A stretch of DNA of 13,854 bases, from contig NWUY0300003172.1 in NCBI GenBank assembly GCA_004151065.3, positions 58,221 through 72,074 of the forward strand, in the 5' to 3' direction. The stretch's first letter is position 1. The number at the start of each line of letters is the position of its first letter. The notes beneath the pieces are model-generated. The model was not told where the DNA came from. It made no database searches and saw only the letters and a list, made by a program, of their open reading frames with translations. The DNA is from Larix sibirica (Eukaryota > Streptophyta > Pinopsida > Pinales > Pinaceae). The position numbers and the translations under genes are program-made. Below, piece after piece: positions 1 to 8,412 of this stretch.

Positions 1-83
1 ATTCTTTAATATCCCATGAATGAACATGCTATGGCATAGTTTCACTAAGTTAAGACCATGCGCCCTTAACAAGGTCAAGGTAC

Positions 84-1120
84 ATGGATTTTGGCCTTGA
101 ACTAATTGATTTAGGTGGAGACTTCTCTTGCAGAACCAAGCAACCTCCCACAACGGTGAAAAAGAAAGATGAAAGAGTAGGAGATCCCATCAAGCTAGTA
201 GTGCCCCAAGAAGCAAAAGTAGCATGGAAACGAGATGATGGACCATTTCTCCAAAATCCATCAACAACTTCCAACAGGGATGATGGATCCTTCAATAATA
301 AATATTCAAAGGAATGAAACCCCTCCAGGTATATGTTAATTTTGATATCCCTTTATTTGAAGTCAAGATATGTGTAGAATCTTTGGAGAGATGGTCAAAT
401 CTACTTTAGTGGTCTTTCTCTATTCACAAGTTTTCCAAGAGTGAAAAAATCACTTTTGTATTCCTAAAGGTCTTCCCATGTCAAATATTAGTGGGATATT
501 TATTGTGTGAAACATGCAAGAGATGATTTAAATTGTATTCCATAGTACCCAAATGGGGAGATTTTGTTGATTTCCTCAACATGAGTATTTACCTATTGGA
601 AATTATTATGACCAGTACATGAAATGGATAACATTGTGGCAAGGTAAAGACCAAACTCTCCTAGAGCACGCCATCACATTTCATACCTTGTTTATGAAAT
701 TTTGTATTAAGGACATTGATCAACACTTAGTTTAAAATGTCTCAATGACCTACATAGATACATCCAAACAAAAATGGAGATTTTGGACATATCTTCATTG
801 GAATTGCTTACTATTATGTCATCAAGATTGAGAAAAAAATCGGTAGAAGAGTAAGAAAGAGTTTAGGACCAAGAATCAACCATAAAAGAAGGGTAAAGGA
901 AACCCTAACTCTAAAAAAAGGACATGGTAAATATAAAGAGCCTGAAAAAACTAGTCAAAGTTGCATGCAAAGATAAAGAATGGGAAATAAAATAAGGACA
1001 ATAGATAGTAGTGTGACCACTACATAAGTCCTTGGCACAATAATTATGAATGTCATACCAAACATTCATTATTAGTTGAGTTAAAAGCCTCAGACTCTGT
1101 TTTTTCCTCGATGGCATATG
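84..1120 (+). pseudogene. Retrotransposon gag remnant (capsid plus zinc-knuckle-like region)
   Basis: The first ATG-led frame (84-317, 77 codons) fits a gag N-terminus. The capsid part resumes at 335 in another frame with VNFDIPLFEVKICVESLERW and, further on, KITFVFLKVFP. After another shift, 583-734 reads without stops and contains YLPIGNYYDQYMKWITLW. These are the hallmarks of a plant Ty3/gypsy retrotransposon gag domain, which packages element RNA into virus-like particles. A lysine-rich, low-complexity stretch follows (about 820-970). Then comes SPWHNNYECHTKH near 1026-1065, a Cys/His cluster in the usual nucleocapsid place but too degraded to call a clean CCHC knuckle. At least four frame changes and several stops make this non-functional. 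The exact start is uncertain because gag and pol may have been one polyprotein. Confidence 0.8.
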
Positions 1121-1215
1121 ATTCTATAGATAGGGGGAAATAGATCTGTGACATAAAACCTAATATTACTATCACCACTACAAAGGTCTAGCAAGAGGAA
1201 CCAAATGAGACTAAT

Positions 1216-1560
1216 GAAGGTGAGTACCTTTTCCACTCATAGATGTGGGTGAAGGGGACACCATTACATTTTATTGTTGACAGTGACAACAAAAAGAACC
1301 TGATCATTGTAGAGGTCATGAAGAAGATGAAATTTCCAATGATGATACAACCCCAAGCATACACCATTGGTTGGATGAGCTAGGGATGAGACATCTGTAT
1401 CGATCATCATATTGCTTGTAATATGACAACGAGGCCTTCATATATGAGGTACGGTGTGATTTTTCCCTACTTGAAGTTTGGGATTTTCTTTTAGGACAAC
1501 ATGTATGTGGAAGCATCTTGTTGTTTACCAATTTATGCCTTGTAATGTTATTGTCACCCT
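1216..1560 (+). pseudogene. Retrotransposon aspartic protease remnant
   Basis: One frame reads MWVKGTPLHFIVDSDN from about 1243, followed by KKNLI and AYTIGWM. This matches the flap and active-site region of a retropepsin, which cleaves the gag-pol polyprotein. The catalytic triplet is normally Asp-Ser/Thr-Gly. Here Asp and Ser are kept (1279-1284) but the Gly position reads Asp, so the active site is altered. A second conserved block, CDFSLLEVWDFLLGQHV (about 1456-1506), corresponds to the C-terminal half, where retropepsins have a conserved hydrophobic-LLG motif. A stop (TAG) lies just upstream of MWVKG and another just after GWMS. The position between gag and RT agrees with family order. 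Confidence 0.75.
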
Positions 1561-1749
1561 TAGAGATAATTTATATAGGGTACTATAGGTAGCCTCGACT
1601 ATTTCAATATCTTTGATCATTATTAATAAGTGCGTGAAAATAAACTCTCAAACTATGATATTTTTCCTCTTCATGGTTTGATAAGATAGAATAAAGAAAA
1701 TCATTACACCCACCAAGGACTCTATAAAGGGTCCCTCTATATAGTGGAG

Positions 1750-2450
1750 ATTGGGATATCAAATAGTGGAAGAATACATCGATATTTTCACTTCACCTAC
1801 ATGAGTGCCCCTATAGTGTTAGGTAATTAAGTAGGAAATTGGTTTGGGTGCCCCTCTATTTAATCATGGCCTTGTATACAAATGATCTCTCTCAGAGAAT
1901 GAGGAGTAGATCAAACAACAGGTTTACGAGTTGATATAGGAGAGCCACTTCAACCAAGCTCCTCACCCAATGGGATTCCTATTATGATGATTTGAAAGAA
2001 GGAAGGCACATGATGACTCAACATTGATGACATATCCTTGAACAAAATAACAGTCAAGAATCAATACCCAATATCCCAAATTGATGATTTGCTCAATCAA
2101 CTTAAAGTTTCCAATAATTTAAGCAAGATTAATAAAAAAAGTATATCACCATGTGCCAATTGAGGAACCTATCGTGTGGAAAACAACCTTCAATTATAAG
2201 GAAGGTCTCTTCAAGTGGTTGGCCATGCCTTTTGTCTTGACTGATGCACCAACGATGTTTTTTGTGGATGATGGATGATATTCTAATTGCTTGCCAATTC
2301 TTTTATGGTTTCACTTAAGATCCAACTCATCCACAGTTGGTCGACGTTAAAGATAATGATGGATCACCACAACTTCTTGGGCCTTGTCAAATTTTATGGT
2401 AGGTTCTTGTTGGGTTTGTCTCATATCACTTGGGCCTTGAGTTAGGTGAC
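1750..2450 (+). pseudogene. Reverse transcriptase remnant lacking the catalytic YxDD block
   Basis: The fingers are visible as VKNQYPISQIDDLLNQLK (2053-2106). The palm start is [20 protein letters not shown] (2174-2233), followed by LTDAPT and a DDI-like string. In the family the next roughly 80 codons hold the Tyr-x-Asp-Asp active site and the region after it. Here the sequence jumps near 2310 directly to thumb/connection sequence: a DP..IQLI-like string, then FLGLVKFYGRFLLGLSHITW (2374-2433). That is an internal deletion of roughly 240 bases, estimated from the usual family spacing, and it removes the catalytic aspartates. Many stops lie in the N-terminal part (1750-2050). From base 2169 on, the sequence is present again in the second repeat copy. 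Confidence 0.85.
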
Positions 2451-2579
2451 TAAAGGTGGAGCCATGGATATGTTTATTTGGCTTGAGGAATAGTAAAAAT
2501 AGTTTGAGGAGTTTAAAAGTCACCTCTATACAATGCCATTCTCGATTATTCTAGATTTCCAACAACAATTTGAAATTGA

Positions 2580-2940
2580 GACAACGCCTCATATTACACC
2601 ATTGGTGCAATCCTCATGCAATGTGGTCATCCAATGTCCTATCACAATGAGACACTCTCTAACATAGTTCAAAGATACCCCACCTATGACAAAGAGCTTT
2701 ATTCCATTGTTCAAACCTATTGGTAGTGGAAGCATTATATTACGGGAAAAGAAACAACCATCCATAGCAATCAAAGGACTTATGTAGATGAATGACAAGT
2801 TGTAAAATGATTGCCGTCAGAAGTGGTTCACATACCTTCAACAATTCCACTTGAACATAGAGTATAGTAAGGGAAGCACTAGTTGAGTTGGAAATTACCT
2901 TAGTTGACCTCTAGTTGTGGTGCTAACCACAATTTTCAAT
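2580..2940 (+). pseudogene. Ty3/gypsy RNase H remnant (first repeat copy)
   Basis: From about 2601 a frame reads GAILMQCGHPMSYHNETLSN, then YPTYDKELYSIVQ, a TAG stop, and WKHYITGKETTIHSN. A shifted frame continues with QKWFTYLQQFHLNIEYSKGS (2818-2877). This is the RNase H domain that directly follows RT in Ty3/gypsy pol and degrades the RNA strand of the RNA/DNA hybrid. The stop in the YW*WKHY context replaces a codon that is usually Arg or Gln. A frameshift near 2790 removes the part that normally carries the His-Arg/Gln-Pro-Leu segment. The same sequence occurs again at 4358-4718. Opposite-strand frames here (such as 2589-2798 minus) are shadows. Confidence 0.85.
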
Positions 2941-3945
2941 TCTTGTGGGAACAACACTTTAGAGTGGTCCAAGCCATATGATAATTATCTCAAATTCACT
3001 ACAAAATACCATGCATTCGTCATAGGTAAACACTTATCATACTTTCACATCTAGAATGGACTTCTAAACCATCTAGTCCATCTCTTTGTTCCTTTAGCTG
3101 AGCATGAGAAAACAAATTGGGAGGCACATTATAGTCGAATGGTAGGGCACTTCACATGGAGAAGACAATGTCGGTGCTATGTAAGTACTTCTATTGTCCA
3201 AAGCTTTAATAATACATCAACAAATATATCATATCTTTCATTGCTTGTGCCATTTTCTAAACATTGCAAGTAGAAATCATGGATTGTACACTCATTTTCC
3301 CACTCCAAGTAATCCTTGGGAGTCAATCTCCATGAATTTTATATAAGGCTTTTACCAAATTGACCAGATTGACTACCTTCCTTCCCTAGATTGATGGATG
3401 GATGGAATTCATCAAGGTGATGATTGTACATATCCTTAGAGTGTACAAATCTATTCATTCATGTACATAGGATGAAATCATTCCTTATGTTTAGCGTAGC
3501 TATAACATAACTATTCATGCTTCTATTGGTCACAACCCTTTTAAGGTGTGCTTTCCATCCCAATCGTTGGCCTTGATTGATGTAGCTCAGGTCATTGCAT
3601 CAACATATGGAGAGTCCTCCTATGCTTAGAATGAGATAGGAACACCAACAAATTGTTTTGAATAGATCCATTGCATCCAACAACAAATTCAAGAATTGGA
3701 CAAAAAAAATGCCTAGTACAAACAATGACATGATCAACATCAAGTGCCACAGAAATTTTAGGTTGGTGACAAGCTATGGTTAAATTTGTAGAAAGAGTGA
3801 TTGATAGGCTCCCACATGAAGCTTAGACCACTTTGGTATGGGAATTATGCCATCACCAAGATTGTGCGTGGGAATGATTTTGAATTGAATCTTCCACCCT
3901 TCCTTGTCTTGCACCTTGTATTTAATGTGGAGATGATTTGTCCAA
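2941..3945 (+). pseudogene. Integrase remnant, first repeat copy, cut off by the 'n' at 3946
   Basis: The zinc-binding region starts near 3118 with WEAHYSRMVGHF, which has both histidines. After a shift comes YFYCPKL and IACAIF, where the first cysteine of the usual C-x2-C reads Phe. PLPTPS-like sequence with a MNFI string marks the start of the catalytic core. The core then collapses: after about 3390 the sequence jumps to IDGWMEFIKVMIVHILRVYK, which in the family lies at the far end of the core around the last Glu of the D,D,E triad. Both aspartates are gone. The DNA-binding C-terminus follows (about 3690-3945: NDMINIK-type sequence, then a PLWYG-type block). It stops abruptly at the ambiguous base, not at a codon or domain border. 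Confidence 0.8.
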
Positions 3946-3946
3946 N
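3946..3946. other. Single ambiguous base exactly at the repeat junction
   Basis: The only 'n' in the window falls between the last base of the left repeat copy and the first base of the right copy. A one-base placeholder at this place is typical of a scaffold or contig join. It is not part of any gene. Confidence 0.95.
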
Positions 3947-5723
3947 CTATCGTGTGGAAAACAACCTTCAATTATAAGGAAGGTCTCTTCAAGTGGTTGG
4001 CCATGCCTTTTGTCTTGACTGATGCACCAACGATGTTTTTTGTGGATGATGGATGATATTCTAATTGCTTGCCAATTCTTTTATGGTTTCACTTAAGATC
4101 CAACTCATCCACAGTTGGTCGACGTTAAAGATAATGATGGATCACCACAACTTCTTGGGCCTTGTCAAATTTTATGGTAGGTTCTTGTTGGGTTTGTCTC
4201 ATATCACTTGGGCCTTGAGTTAGGTGACTAAAGGTGGAGCCATGGATATGTTTATTTGGCTTGAGGAATAGTAAAAATAGTTTGAGGAGTTTAAAAGTCA
4301 CCTCTATACAATGCCATTCTCGATTATTCTAGATTTCCAACAACAATTTGAAATTGAGACAACGCCTCATATTACACCATTGGTGCAATCCTCATGCAAT
4401 GTGGTCATCCAATGTCCTATCACAATGAGACACTCTCTAACATAGTTCAAAGATACCCCACCTATGACAAAGAGCTTTATTCCATTGTTCAAACCTATTG
4501 GTAGTGGAAGCATTATATTACGGGAAAAGAAACAACCATCCATAGCAATCAAAGGACTTATGTAGATGAATGACAAGTTGTAAAATGATTGCCGTCAGAA
4601 GTGGTTCACATACCTTCAACAATTCCACTTGAACATAGAGTATAGTAAGGGAAGCACTAGTTGAGTTGGAAATTACCTTAGTTGACCTCTAGTTGTGGTG
4701 CTAACCACAATTTTCAATTCTTGTGGGAACAACACTTTAGAGTGGTCCAAGCCATATGATAATTATCTCAAATTCACTACAAAATACCATGCATTCGTCA
4801 TAGGTAAACACTTATCATACTTTCACATCTAGAATGGACTTCTAAACCATCTAGTCCATCTCTTTGTTCCTTTAGCTGAGCATGAGAAAACAAATTGGGA
4901 GGCACATTATAGTCGAATGGTAGGGCACTTCACATGGAGAAGACAATGTCGGTGCTATGTAAGTACTTCTATTGTCCAAAGCTTTAATAATACATCAACA
5001 AATATATCATATCTTTCATTGCTTGTGCCATTTTCTAAACATTGCAAGTAGAAATCATGGATTGTACACTCATTTTCCCACTCCAAGTAATCCTTGGGAG
5101 TCAATCTCCATGAATTTTATATAAGGCTTTTACCAAATTGACCAGATTGACTACCTTCCTTCCCTAGATTGATGGATGGATGGAATTCATCAAGGTGATG
5201 ATTGTACATATCCTTAGAGTGTACAAATCTATTCATTCATGTACATAGGATGAAATCATTCCTTATGTTTAGCGTAGCTATAACATAACTATTCATGCTT
5301 CTATTGGTCACAACCCTTTTAAGGTGTGCTTTCCATCCCAATCGTTGGCCTTGATTGATGTAGCTCAGGTCATTGCATCAACATATGGAGAGTCCTCCTA
5401 TGCTTAGAATGAGATAGGAACACCAACAAATTGTTTTGAATAGATCCATTGCATCCAACAACAAATTCAAGAATTGGACAAAAAAAATGCCTAGTACAAA
5501 CAATGACATGATCAACATCAAGTGCCACAGAAATTTTAGGTTGGTGACAAGCTATGGTTAAATTTGTAGAAAGAGTGATTGATAGGCTCCCACATGAAGC
5601 TTAGACCACTTTGGTATGGGAATTATGCCAACACCAAGATTGTGCGTGGGAATGATTTTGAATTGAATCTTCCACCCTTCCTTGTCTTACACCTTGTATT
5701 TAATGTGGAGATGATTTGTCCAA
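3947..5723 (+). repeat. Right copy of the direct repeat (late RT, RNase H, integrase again)
   Basis: This copy holds the same late RT (VWKTTF... at 3952), RT thumb, RNase H (QKWFTYLQQ... at 4596) and integrase pieces as 2169-3945. It differs from the left copy in running on without a break into the integrase C-terminus and the tail beyond 5723. It also carries every damaging change of the left copy that I checked, including the RT and integrase deletions. The two copies therefore separated after the element had already decayed, or are the same locus entered twice. Confidence 0.97.
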
Positions 5724-5815
5724 AATTTTCCAGCTCTATTAGGTATCTTGATTGTGGAAAAGCACTTGGATACTATAGAGAAATCCTAATTGCATTGAGT
5801 AGGCTACATTAGATC
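5558..5815 (+). pseudogene. Integrase C-terminal (DNA-binding) domain fragment, open for 77 codons
   Basis: The frame 5579-5812 is open and reads GSHMKLRPLWYGNYANTKIV, then GNDFELNLPPFLVLHLVFNV. Such a block (Gly-Pro-x-Lys/Arg-Leu, then hydrophobic-Gly-Pro-Tyr, then a Phe-Glu-Leu-x-hydrophobic-Pro segment, then His-x-Val-Phe-His/Asn-Val) is the classic C-terminal module of Ty3/gypsy integrases that binds DNA. Just upstream, a WLNLQKE-like reading needs repair of a stop. The ATG at 5579 is an internal methionine, not a gene start. The left repeat copy has the same block from 3801 but is cut at 3945. No independent gene is implied. Confidence 0.85.
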
Positions 5816-5839
5816 AAATGATGAATACCAATATGAAAA

Positions 5840-5980
5840 GTCCTCACCGATAGGAAGTAAAATTTACCATATTGTTAAAGCAGGGAAACTTCTTCACTAT
5901 GGTAAATGGTTTATCAAGAAGTAGATCTAGTAAAAGTTCCCAAATCTGGTACATAAACTTAATGCAATGGGTAACATTTC
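5840..5980 (+). pseudogene. C-terminal tail of the pol polyprotein (chromodomain-like position)
   Basis: The frame 5865-5973 reads YHIVKAGKLLHYGKWFIKK, two more stop-interrupted segments, and then KFPNLVHKLNAMG. It lies after the integrase C-terminus, where chromovirus-type Ty3/gypsy elements carry a chromodomain that targets chromatin. The Val-Lys...Lys-Trp pattern is compatible with a worn or divergent chromodomain, but the aromatic cage cannot be confirmed. TAG, TAG and TAA stops within 12 bases (KK*I**) end any reading. I am confident that this is the element's C-terminus and less so that it was a functional chromodomain. Confidence 0.6.
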
Positions 5981-6500
5981 TACTTTAGGAAGAAGCCTAA
6001 TTTAGGTGGCCATATAGGGTATTCTTGGAAATTGTCCCAATACTAGTAGTTTTGATGTCATTTTTTCTTGGTGCGTCTTTCATAGCTTTACCATTCATTT
6101 TGGGGGTCAATTACACCCTATGCCCAAGGAATTGACTCATTTTGCTAATGTCCTTTCCATCAAGCTAAAGAAGATCCGTATCTAAACACTAAGCAAAAAG
6201 TTATCATCTTGGCAAGGCTCTCCTTTTTCTTGAACAATTTAGATCATCCAACTTAGCATACCCACTCAATAGTAATAATGCTAGGTTAAGGGTTCTTATT
6301 CTTAAATTGCTTGGAATGATTATATATATGTAATTACATGCTCTTGTAATGAGATTTTTTTATAAATGATTGTACCCATCACATCTCTTCTCAGAGATAA
6401 GCTACCAGTATTCTAGCCATTTTTTATTGCTATGCATATTGTAGTGTTTTTTCTCAAATTGATTAATTAATATAATTGTGTTCTCATTGTAATACTTTGC
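5981..6500 (+). other. Non-coding 3' region of the gypsy element, possible 3' LTR remnant
   Basis: No coding frame continues past about 5980. The stretch holds AT-rich sequence with a TATA-like run (6322-6331, tatatatatg), a later ttttttttat run (6353-6363) and a polypyrimidine cctttttcttg (6220-6230). This position is where the polypurine tract and 3' LTR would lie. I cannot fix LTR edges: the 5' LTR is outside the window and no terminal TG...CA pair with a target duplication is evident. The end near 6500 is chosen because base composition changes sharply there. Confidence 0.35.
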
Positions 6501-6731
6501 CTCAATAATCGCCCATGTAGGTTGAGCAACGATGATACCGAGCCTACGCAGGACACTCCCGCACAATCCCCGACCAACATAAGGAGGGGGCCCATTTGGG
6601 AAGACACCTGGCTTCTAGCGGACATGGGACGGTGGTAATCCATGCGGAGCACATGGACCATAGCAACGTCCCATCATGATACATCAACTCGAATCAAGGT
6701 GGTATGTGCGGAGGTACCAGGTACACATCTA
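6500..6731. other. GC-rich segment of unknown origin
   Basis: This stretch (gagcctacgcaggacactcc, gggggcccatttggg, gacatgggacggtgg) is clearly richer in G and C than either side. One plus frame runs about 37 codons with NDDTEPTQDTPAQSPTNIRR, then GPIWEDTWLLADMGRW and a stop. It looks like coding sequence but matches nothing I recognise. The minus frame 6467-6661 lies over it and is probably its shadow. It runs straight into the palindrome at 6732 and may belong to the same insertion. Confidence 0.4.
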
Positions 6732-6882
6732 GGGAAAACACTATTCAGCCTGCTGCAGGCCATTTAATGCAGATGCAACATGCATGTTGATCGTTGGATC
6801 TCAAGCAGCTTAAGATCCAACGATCAACATGCCTGTTGCATCTGCATTAAATGGCCTGCAGCAGGCTGAATAGTGTTCGCCC
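6732..6882. repeat. Near-perfect 151-bp palindrome (arms of 75 bp, one-base centre)
   Basis: Base 6807 is the centre; pairing positions sum to 13614. From 6737 to 6877 each base pairs with its partner except 6781/6833 (t/c) and 6802/6812 (c/a). Two more mismatches (6736/6878 and 6735/6879) are followed by three further pairs (gggc-side 6732-6734 with ccc 6880-6882). The left arm begins aacactattcagcctgctgc and the right arm ends gcagcaggctgaatagtgtt. There is practically no loop, so as DNA it can extrude a cruciform and as RNA it would be a hairpin of about 70 bp. The sequence ggtacc occurs just outside both sides (6713-6718, 6894-6899), which may be the worn outer part. Candidates are a foldback/MITE-type element or an inverted duplication. 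I see no clear target duplication at the edges. Confidence 0.95.
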
Positions 6883-6883
6883 A

Positions 6884-7768
6884 CATCCAGGAAGGTACCA
6901 TGTAGAAAAGTTTCAATACAACAACACAGAGAATATTTATTTCGCCAAAGCAAGGAAGGACATGTTAATCATGACAAAGAACTCACGCATTAAGGCCAAC
7001 ATAGGTATGGAAATAATTGTCATCCTCATTTTTTAAAACAACAAAGACTCACCCCAATTGAGCAGAATAGGAGGAACAAGCATCGATGAAAAACAACAAG
7101 GTAGCATCGAGGTTTGGATCACGGCTTGGGGTAAGTGGAAAAAATGAGTCAACATCGAGATTCAAAAGCCTACTAGAGATTAGCTCAGATCGGAAACAAC
7201 AACTAATCATTATAGGGAAACCATCCCCCATGCCTATAAAATGGAAATAGAAATGGTGGAACGAAATATATGGCACAACACCGAAGTTTTACAAGAGGTT
7301 AATGAAATCTAGGGCTTGGTGAATTGGCGTCCAGACTTGGGGTATTCTAGGTCCAGGTAAGCGTCCTATGACCGTTCTCTCATGATGTTCTGGATGGACA
7401 AAATATTACTAAAATATTACTAGGTTGCATTCTAGTTGATCATCCGAAGGAGTCTAATAGTTTGAGGGAGGAGCTTTAGCTGCTCATGGACTCGACAACA
7501 GACTCCAATATCTTGAATTCCAACATGAACTTCCTAGGGCGATGCCTGCGTGTTGAGTTTATTCCTTGAACTCCTCCATCTCCCAACAACCCCATCTATG
7601 CCAAAGAGAAAGAAATAGAGCTTAACATGGAAAAGTAGGAAATGGAACAAAACATCGCAGTCTTTCATGTAGGTGTTGTCTTCAATCCTATGGAAGAGTG
7701 GATTAAAAACCATGGAGACACCAAGAGACAAATTCTATTGTATGAGTGTTCAGTGGTCTTGAATTGAG
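6884..7768 (+). pseudogene. Unidentified degenerate coding-like stretch
   Basis: Read with few frame changes, this stretch gives longish peptides of normal composition: GRYHVEKFQYNNTENIYFAK from 6890, SIEVWITAWGKWKK near 7100, SYDRSLMMFWMDKILL near 7360, then GCILVDHPKESNSLREEL, NFLGRCLRVEFIP and NPIYAKEKEIELNMEK, ending with VVFNPMEEWIKNHGDTKRQI. Stops (mostly TAG/TGA) interrupt it about every 20-40 codons, with at least one frame change caused by the doubled aaaatattact at 7397-7420. I recognise no domain or catalytic motif. It could be the gag-like part of another retroelement or a host pseudogene fragment. The start near the palindrome is arbitrary and the end is where AT-rich DNA begins. 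Minus frames over it (7049-7276, 7534-7731) are probably shadows. Confidence 0.4.
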
Positions 7769-8397
7769 TGACCAAATCATTGTTGAGACAAGTTGTAATG
7801 GAAATAAATAATATCGCTATCACTATTATATAATAAATAATTGTCAAATTATGTATCGCTATCGTTCAAATATATTTTTGTATTGATTAAATAATAGAGT
7901 ATAACTTATATTTTTGTATTGATTAAATAATAGAAAATAGATTTTTTATAATTAATAGTTAAAATTAACAAACCTAAATAACTTTTACAAAATAATGCTT
8001 TTTTTTGTTACACTAACTTATTCAAACCAATTTTTTTATCGTATTATTTATCCATTAAAAATTGAATTTTACACATAAGAATGTATTCACATAATACATA
8101 CTATTTAATCCATATGTTTATCAGAAAATAATATTTAAAAACGATACAAAAAATTTAATCTATTTGTTTTAGTTAAAAAAAATATTTAGCGTTTTAAATT
8201 TTTATGATGGTGAATTTATCGATGCAGATTTAAATTAATGTAAATGTTTATTACATCATAGAAGTTTTTGCACTATTGAGTAAGGTTTGAGTCATTTAAG
8301 TCTTAAACTTTAATTTAATGCGTTAAATAAATTATTTATTAAGGTATAATGTTAATAAAGGGTTATAAGTGAAAATGTTATAATACTTATATTTGAT
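7769..8397. other. AT-rich non-coding stretch
   Basis: Strongly AT-rich, with stops in all frames. Apart from the 27-base repeat at 7871-7933 I see no gene, RNA or element in it. Confidence 0.7.
7871..7933 (+). repeat. 27-base direct repeat with a 36-base period
   Basis: The 27-base string starting tatatttttgtattgatt (7871-7897) is repeated exactly at 7907-7933, with nine bases between. This is probably a local slippage or short duplication in AT-rich DNA. Confidence 0.9.
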
Positions 8398-8412
8398 AGA
8401 GTGCATTGAGGT
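8398..8412 (+). repeat. Left copy of a 15-bp direct repeat flanking the SINE-like insert
   Basis: agagtgcattgaggt here and agagttcattgaggt at 8555-8569 match at 14 of 15 positions. They immediately bracket the GC-rich insert, as a target-site duplication would. Confidence 0.7.

Larger units (their letters stand above)
2169..3945 (+). repeat. Left copy of a near-identical 1,777-bp direct repeat
   Basis: Bases 2169-3945 reappear at 3947-5723 with a constant offset of 1,778 and no indels that I can see. By eye I found only two differences, both close to the right end of this copy: 3853 t versus 5631 a, and 3911 g versus 5689 a. The repeat starts in the middle of the RT palm (ctatcgtgtgg) and ends in the middle of the integrase C-terminus (gatttgtccaa), so neither edge matches a domain or an LTR. 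Within an element this decayed, about 99.9% identity is out of place for an old duplication. See the finding on a probable unmerged contig overlap. Confidence 0.97.
1..5980 (+). mobile_element. Degenerate Ty3/gypsy LTR retrotransposon, internal region (5' end outside the window)
   Basis: Translating the plus strand and switching frames gives recognisable pieces in the canonical Ty3/gypsy order gag, protease, reverse transcriptase, RNase H, integrase. Integrase after RNase H is the diagnostic order for Ty3/gypsy rather than Ty1/copia. Every domain carries stops and frameshifts, so the copy is dead. Two blocks expected in the family are absent: the palm active site of the reverse transcriptase and most of the integrase core. 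The reading is complicated by the repeat 2169-3945 / 3947-5723, which places a second copy of late RT, RNase H and integrase behind the first. With one copy removed the element is about 4.2 kb and co-linear. The 5' LTR and primer binding site would lie left of base 1. Family assignment rests on motifs seen by eye; the host clade is inferred. Confidence 0.9.

Noticed and set aside
50-295. 81-residue minus-strand frame
   Set aside because: Antisense of the gag N-terminus. The plus frame fits the element order and the minus frame has no motif.
2589-2798. Identical 69-residue minus-strand frames at 2589-2798 and 4367-4576
   Set aside because: They are antisense to the gypsy RNase H and are identical only because they lie in the two repeat copies. 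No independent coding signal.
3780-3971. Minus-strand frame running across the 'n' at 3946
   Set aside because: It spans the probable assembly join and is antisense to integrase, so the frame may not exist in the real genome.
5981-6500. A defined 3' LTR with TG...CA ends
   Set aside because: No second LTR in the window to compare with and no convincing terminal dinucleotides plus target duplication, so only a tentative region is given.
6732-6882. Rho-independent terminator or bacterial regulatory hairpin
   Set aside because: The context is a plant-type retroelement landscape. The arms are far too long, there is almost no loop, and no T-run tied to a gene.
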